This document shows, in pieces, positions 58,763 through 64,000 of a stretch of 64,000 nucleotides of DNA. The notes under the pieces were generated by a model. It did not search any database. It saw only the letters and a program-made list of their open reading frames with translations, and was not told where the DNA came from. Location of the stretch: assembly GCA_036971475.1 (NCBI GenBank), contig JBAIZL010000002.1, forward strand, positions 132,310,240 to 132,374,239, in the 5' to 3' direction. The DNA is from Prosapia bicincta. Its lineage: Eukaryota > Arthropoda > Insecta > Hemiptera > Cercopidae. The stretch's first letter is position 1; every line of letters begins with the position of its first letter. Position numbers and translations under genes: made by a program.

Positions 58763-59028
58763 GGAAGTAAACTTGCGCTTACTTCTAAAAATAAAATAAT
58801 GAAAATAGAAATATTAGAAAAATGAATTCTAATAAATATTTATGCTAAAGCAAATAATTATAATCATTTTAATATTGATAGAATAATTAATAATGAGCAT
58901 AAAATCTATCTAAATGAGACAGAGCATAATGGTTGGTTTTATAAATGAAGTCCAGGGATTTTATCCACTGGCAGATCACGCTCGACACACTACAAGTACC
59001 AGGACATAGTAAGTCGGGTGGGATAACA
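58763..59028 (+). repeat. direct repeat, first copy (gypsy leader/LTR)
   Basis: Nearly identical to 59825-60091, from GATTTGGAAGT through the AAGTCCAGGGA…CCACTGGCAG block and ACCAGGACATAGT to CGGGTGG. Only scattered substitutions separate them. Confidence 0.9.
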
Positions 59029-59824
<796 letters not shown>

Positions 59825-60091
59825 TAAATGATTTGGAAGTGAACTTGCGCTTACTTCTAAAAATAAAATAATGAAAATAGAAATATTAGAAAAATGAATT
59901 CTAATAAATATTTATGCTAAAGCAAATAATTATATTCATTTTAATACTGATAAAATAATTAATAATGCGCTTAAAATCTATCTAAATGAGACAGAGCATA
60001 ATGGTTGGTTTTATAAATGAAGTTCGGGGATTTTATCCACTGGCAGATCACGCTCGACACACTACAGGTACCAGGACATAGTCGGGTGGAA
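59825..60091 (+). repeat. direct repeat, second copy
   Basis: Partner of 58763-59028. It leads directly into the gag region (GCAGCTGATGCATGGTGG…). Confidence 0.9.
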
Positions 60092-60093
60092 GG

Positions 60094-60650
60094 GCGCAGC
60101 TGATGCATGGTGGAAGGCGATACAATTTGTGACAGAAACCTATGAGGTTTCTGTTCCTATTTAGGGAGGAATTTGTCAAGCACTTTTGAAGCTTCCACCA
60201 ATAGGAGCGGGTTAGGCGGCAGATCAATCAGGGTCGATAGTATCCTAATGGCCCATTTAGCATGGCAGAGTACTTTGTCATGATGATAAACCGCGCAAAA
60301 AACTTACATCCGGTTATACCTGAACAACACTTGATTTTCATGATAATGAGGCATTTCGGAAGTAATGTGCAATTAGCGAGCGTAGGAAACCCTACTAACA
60401 ATATAACAAATGCTATTACTTTCCTACAACAGATAGATAATGTTTCAGAACGTGAGAGGAAAGGAAACGGAAATGGGAACCACTATACCACCAGTGGTGC
60501 ACAAAGGGATGTCACGTCCAACCAGAAACCTAACCCTAACCAGTGATCCTATGGTGACACCAAAGAAAAGCCCAAATCCAAGTATCCGCAAAACACAAAT
60601 CCTTCCTCAATCATCCCGGGACCTAGTGACCAACATAAAAAAAAACTAGG
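60094..60650 (+). pseudogene. gypsy-type gag remnant
   Basis: The plus strand begins AADAWWKAIQFVTETYEV (60095), with a frameshift into a FREEFVKHFW-like stretch, then an open frame from 60262: AEYFVMMINRAKNLHPVIPE and IMRHFGSNVQLASVGNP. A, W, F…L…P.IPE and the MRHFG motif follow the capsid region of insect gypsy-type gag proteins. No zinc knuckle (CCHC) is visible downstream. Several frame breaks. Confidence 0.7.
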
Positions 60651-60847
60651 CAGTAGGATCTTTGGTCGGTGTAATAAGAGTAGGTTGCCCAGGCTAGGGA
60701 TCCAGCATAATCATGAAATTAGGGATGTGCCGGTTTACCACCTTGACAATGAGATAACCCTGGGTGGACTGTCCATGAATCTCAGGGACGAACTATTAGA
60801 GGAGGAGGAAGAGCCAATACAATCTAATAGATAGACAGATAGATCAG

Positions 60848-61060
60848 TGTCCGGCTATTCAATGTTACATAAACTGACAAGAAATTACAGAAGAGATTGA
60901 CACAGGGGCCCAAATGTCAGTGATTGAGACCAACGAATATTTAGCCTTAAAACAATTAGGAAATGAGTTCTACGAGCTTCCAGTGTCTAATGTTGGTCTG
61001 GTTACGACATTAGGATCTCGGTTTAAAGGAACCAGAAAAGATATAAGGCGTAGAAAATAA
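60848..61060 (+). pseudogene. retroviral-type aspartic protease remnant
   Basis: The plus strand reads EEIDTGAQMSVIETNEYL (DTGAQ active-site loop at about 60899), then NVGLVTTLGSRFKGT. It terminates at a TAA near 61058. The second part of the fold is not recognisable. Confidence 0.7.
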
Positions 61061-61420
61061 AGACCAAATAACAGAAAAAAAAAAAATTAAAATAGGCTAT
61101 AAGCCGAAACAAGTAAGGGTAAACGCCAAAAAATGAAGAAATAAAAAATGCGAAAAGCAACAAATTGGCCGAAATAAAATACTTCAAACAACCTAACGTT
61201 AAGAACTTTATTAGAACAAATCAATAAAATTTGCAAACTATAAATTAAAAATAAAAATTCAAAAAGTGAAAGAAAATAATAAACCAAATTTAATAAAATA
61301 TAGAACAAAAATAAATGGAAGAAAATTTGCACAGTGGAGAAAACTAAAAAGACGTAAAAAACGGGAAAAATCATCCAAGGACGTAACATATAAACAATGT
61401 CTTTAAATAAATACTATTCA
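61061..61420 (+). other. A-rich linker without recognisable domain
   Basis: Strongly A/G-biased sequence (AAATAAAGA, GAAAAAAAAAAA). The 100-codon minus frame across it is a shadow. It may be degenerated sequence between protease and RT. Confidence 0.4.
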
Positions 61421-61421
61421 A

Positions 61422-62842
61422 GTGGGAAATAACATAAATGATCAGTCAATACTAAACGATGAAGAGAAACAAAAATTACAAAGTTTATTAAATGAATTTA
61501 AAGATATTTTCAGCAAACAGTCAGGAAAGTCTACAAAGTACAAACACACTCTTAATATTAAAAATGGGGAGACTTTTGTGAAGAGAAATTACCCGACTCC
61601 CATTAACTTTCGTAAACAGGTCGAAGACGAAATTAATAAAATATTACAATATGACATAATAGAACGGTCTAGAACACCTTTATAAACCCAATGATTACGG
61701 TCGTTAAACTGGATAAATCGACAAGGTTATGCTTAGATGCTAGGAAGTTTAATTACATAAACTACGAAAGAGTGTCGAGTGTAGATGACATCTTACACAA
61801 AGGGCAAAACAAGCCCTATATTTCCAAGATTGACTTAACCTCAAGTTTTTGGCAAGTTCCATTAACACATGAATCGAGGAAATGCCGGCTTTCTTTTCAA
61901 TAATAAAGTATACAACTTTAAAGTAGTCCCATTTGGGTTCCAGAACACCCTAGTAGCTCTATTCAGAACTATAGACCTAACATTGGGACCAGAAATAAGC
62001 AACAACGTCTCAGCTTATGTAGACGACCTATTATGTCTGTCCGAAACGTTCGAAGAACATCTCGAGCATTTTCGAACGATATTCACCAAATTCAGGGAAG
62101 GGAACATTACTATAAATCCCAAAAAGACGATGTTCTGTCAGCGAGAAGTAAAGTTTTAGGATATGTTTTCAATTAGCAAGGAGTTACATCTGATCCCGAA
62201 AATCTCCAAGCAATTCACGAATTCCCAGTTCCAAAAAATAAACGACAACTACAATCGTTTCTGGGGTTCGTGAATTACTACTCTCGTTTCACGCGCAAGT
62301 ATGCTAAAGAAACTTCACCTCTGTTGACACTCTTGCTTAAAAAACAACCCTGGGTTTGGGATATCGAAAAGCAAGTAGCTTTCGAATGTGTCAAAGGCTT
62401 GTTTATGGAAGTAGTAACGTTGGTACATCCGAGGGAAGGGCAGGGAACATTTTCACAAACATATGCTAGCGATAAGGCGATCGCTAGTCAACTTTACCAA
62501 AACGATGAGGAAGGGTAATTGCAAGTTATAGGTTTCGTATCACGAACATTAAAAAAGGCGGAGTTAGGGTACACGGTATATGAAAAGGAGTTACTAGCCA
62601 TTGTACATGGATTAAAAAAGTTTCGACAACTGATTTTGGGGGCTCCATTAACAATAATTTCGGATAATAAAGCTATGAAATTCCCAAACTTACGTAGCTC
62701 AACAAACTTCCGAATAACAAGATGGATACTCGCCATAAAGGAGTACCAACCTATAATGTTGCACTGCCCGGGTAAAGAAAATGTTCCCTGTGACACCGTA
62801 AGTCGGATGTACCAATGGGAAGGCGGAATGTGTAATGGGTAA
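61422..62842 (+). pseudogene. reverse transcriptase and RNase H remnant
   Basis: Segments in order on the plus strand: EFKDIFSKQSGKSTKYKHTL with IIERSRTP (to a stop at 61683), LCLDARKFNYIN, YISKIDLTSSFWQVPL (first catalytic Asp), double stop near 61904 and frameshift, FKVVPFGFQN, SAYVDDLLCLS (YVDD at 62016-62027), a stop at 62157, QSFLGFVNYYSRFTRKYA (62255), PWVWDIEKQVAFE, TYASDKAIASQLYQ (RNase H), a stop at 62516, VISDN-type IISDNKAMKF and LHCPGKENVPCDTVSR. These are standard Ty3/gypsy RT and RNase H landmarks. At least four stops or shifts interrupt it. Confidence 0.88.
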
Positions 62843-62879
62843 AATGAAAGAATAGTTAAAATTAGTCAGATTAAATTAT

Positions 62880-63960
62880 AGTGTCCCGTATCCCTACGAG
62901 TTATGTTTAGAGATTTGAGAGCAAGTCAAGAACAGCAACAAGACCTGTTAAATATAATACAAAATATAAATTATAATAGCAATTATGAAATAATAGAAAA
63001 TGTACTATGCAAACGATGCAATGAACAGATATAAGGTAGTATTGCCAAGAGATAATGTGGATATGTTCATAGAACAGATACATAAAAAATACGCCCATAT
63101 AGATAGAAATAAATTTTTTTAAATGATAAAGATGTGTATATATAAAAAATACGTATAAACAAATAATAAATGTAATTGGAAAATGTTGTATATGCCAACT
63201 CGCTAAAGTCACCAATAGGTATAGCCAGGTGAGAAGAAACCCTATGCTGTCACAAAACCCATGTGAAATGGTAGCAATAGACCTTTTAGGCCCGTTGCCT
63301 AAAAGTACAGGAGGAGCTAGGCATGTCTTAGTAATAATAGATTTTTTTTCGAAGCTAGTGAAGCTATATGGAGTTAAGCCCGAATACAAGAAGCTGTATA
63401 GATAAGCTTACAAGATACTTTCAGACAATAATCGAACCTGTCAGAATACTTTCAGATTACGGCTCAGCGTTTACTTCCCGACAGTGGGGGATATGGATGG
63501 AGGAGAACCAAATCCGACATACATTAATCCCTGTCAGGCATCCTCAAGTAAACCATGCTGAGAGAATGAACTGAGATCTGGGAAGGATTCTGAGGACATA
63601 TTGACATGAAGTGCAATCCTCATGGATGAGTTACCTACCATATATTGAACAAGTTTTTAACAGCACTCCACATGACGTGACTGGGTATTCTCCTGTCCAG
63701 GTGCATCATGGGGAGGAACTAAATATATATGGGAGGAATTTATTCCAGAGGGTTGTAAAAACTTCGACAGAACAACACACAGAGAGAAATTGCAGCTGGT
63801 ATTTGATTGAATAAGGAGAAATGGAGAAAATAGGGAAAAAGAAAAACCTACAGATTCGAGAAATAATGTTTCAGCCTTGGGATATGGTATTGATTACAAG
63901 ACATAACCAGTCTAACGTAGTGAGAAATGAGACGAAGAAATTGCTACTCCGGTACCAAGG
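62880..63960 (+). pseudogene. integrase remnant
   Basis: The plus strand: a decayed zinc-binding region (62930-63230), NPCEMVAIDLLGPLPKSTGG (first catalytic Asp at 63280), VLVIIDFFSKLVKLYG, then RILSDYGSAFTSRQW (second Asp at 63455) and PVRHPQVNHAERMN (Glu at 63560). The second Asp and the Glu are 35 codons apart, close to the D,D-35-E spacing of retroviral-type integrases. A stop precedes the C-terminal part (LPYIEQVFNSTPHDVTGYSP). Frames shift between the first Asp and the second. The copy continues past the window end. Confidence 0.85.
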
Positions 63961-64000
63961 GCCATATAAAATCACCAAGAAAATAGGTCGTAAAACGTAT

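Noticed and set aside
61087..61389. 100-codon minus-strand frame rich in Phe/Leu
   Set aside because: Antisense of A-rich retrotransposon linker.
62907..63389. 160-codon minus-strand frame
   Set aside because: Antisense of the gypsy integrase region, with low-complexity composition and no motif.

Overview
The window is AT-rich, intron-bearing nuclear DNA of an animal, most likely an insect. The reasons are short CCTAA (TTAGG-type) interstitial repeats, long (TA)n tracts, and many degraded transposons of insect-typical superfamilies: hAT, pogo/Tigger, piggyBac, mariner, Penelope-like (PLE) and Ty3/gypsy. The species cannot be told from the sequence. There is no bacterial-style gene organisation. 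Almost everything is repeat, and protein-coding sequence is scarce.

Layout. 0-5 kb: a DNA transposon with terminal inverted repeats (TIRs) and a target-site duplication (TSD), which holds transposase debris; a foldback MITE; and a nested inverted repeat built on a ~75-bp unit. 5-16 kb: a 3' PLE copy, two adjacent TIR elements, a stray copy of a host-gene exon (10.1-10.3 kb), a pogo-type element and a cluster of three PLE copies. 16-25 kb: foldback palindromes, one split by a TTAA-targeting element; a 55-bp tandem repeat; a decayed PLE; a pogo MITE; and a near-perfect 323-bp palindrome. 25-34 kb: an inverted duplication of a transposon 5' end, a Tigger element with transposase remains, a piggyBac transposase relic, and an inverted-repeat element with a hammerhead-like motif in each arm. 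34-41.3 kb: the one convincing host gene, on the minus strand, seen as three exons whose splice phases agree. They encode at least 797 residues of a low-complexity Ser/Lys/Asn-rich protein. Its introns hold PLE, mariner and foldback debris. 42-47 kb: a GTF2IRD2-like hAT transposase relic and another PLE 3' end. 47.65-50.47 kb: a 31-32-bp satellite with a ~125-bp higher-order repeat. 52.7-56.5 kb: a hAT-type MITE and a plus-strand exon relic split by a piggyBac element. 58-64 kb: a degraded gypsy-type retrotransposon (gag, protease, RT/RNase H, integrase) that runs off the window.

The most interesting theme is a scattered set of small hammerhead-ribozyme-like motifs. They follow CTGANGA, one extra base, stem II, GAA, then in the best copies a short palindrome where stem III should be. 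They lie at the 3' ends of PLE copies and, separately, in both arms of several foldback palindromes. A palindromic stem III suggests cleavage as dimers, as reported for PLE-associated hammerhead variants. Placement in both arms of long palindromes looks less familiar and deserves a check.
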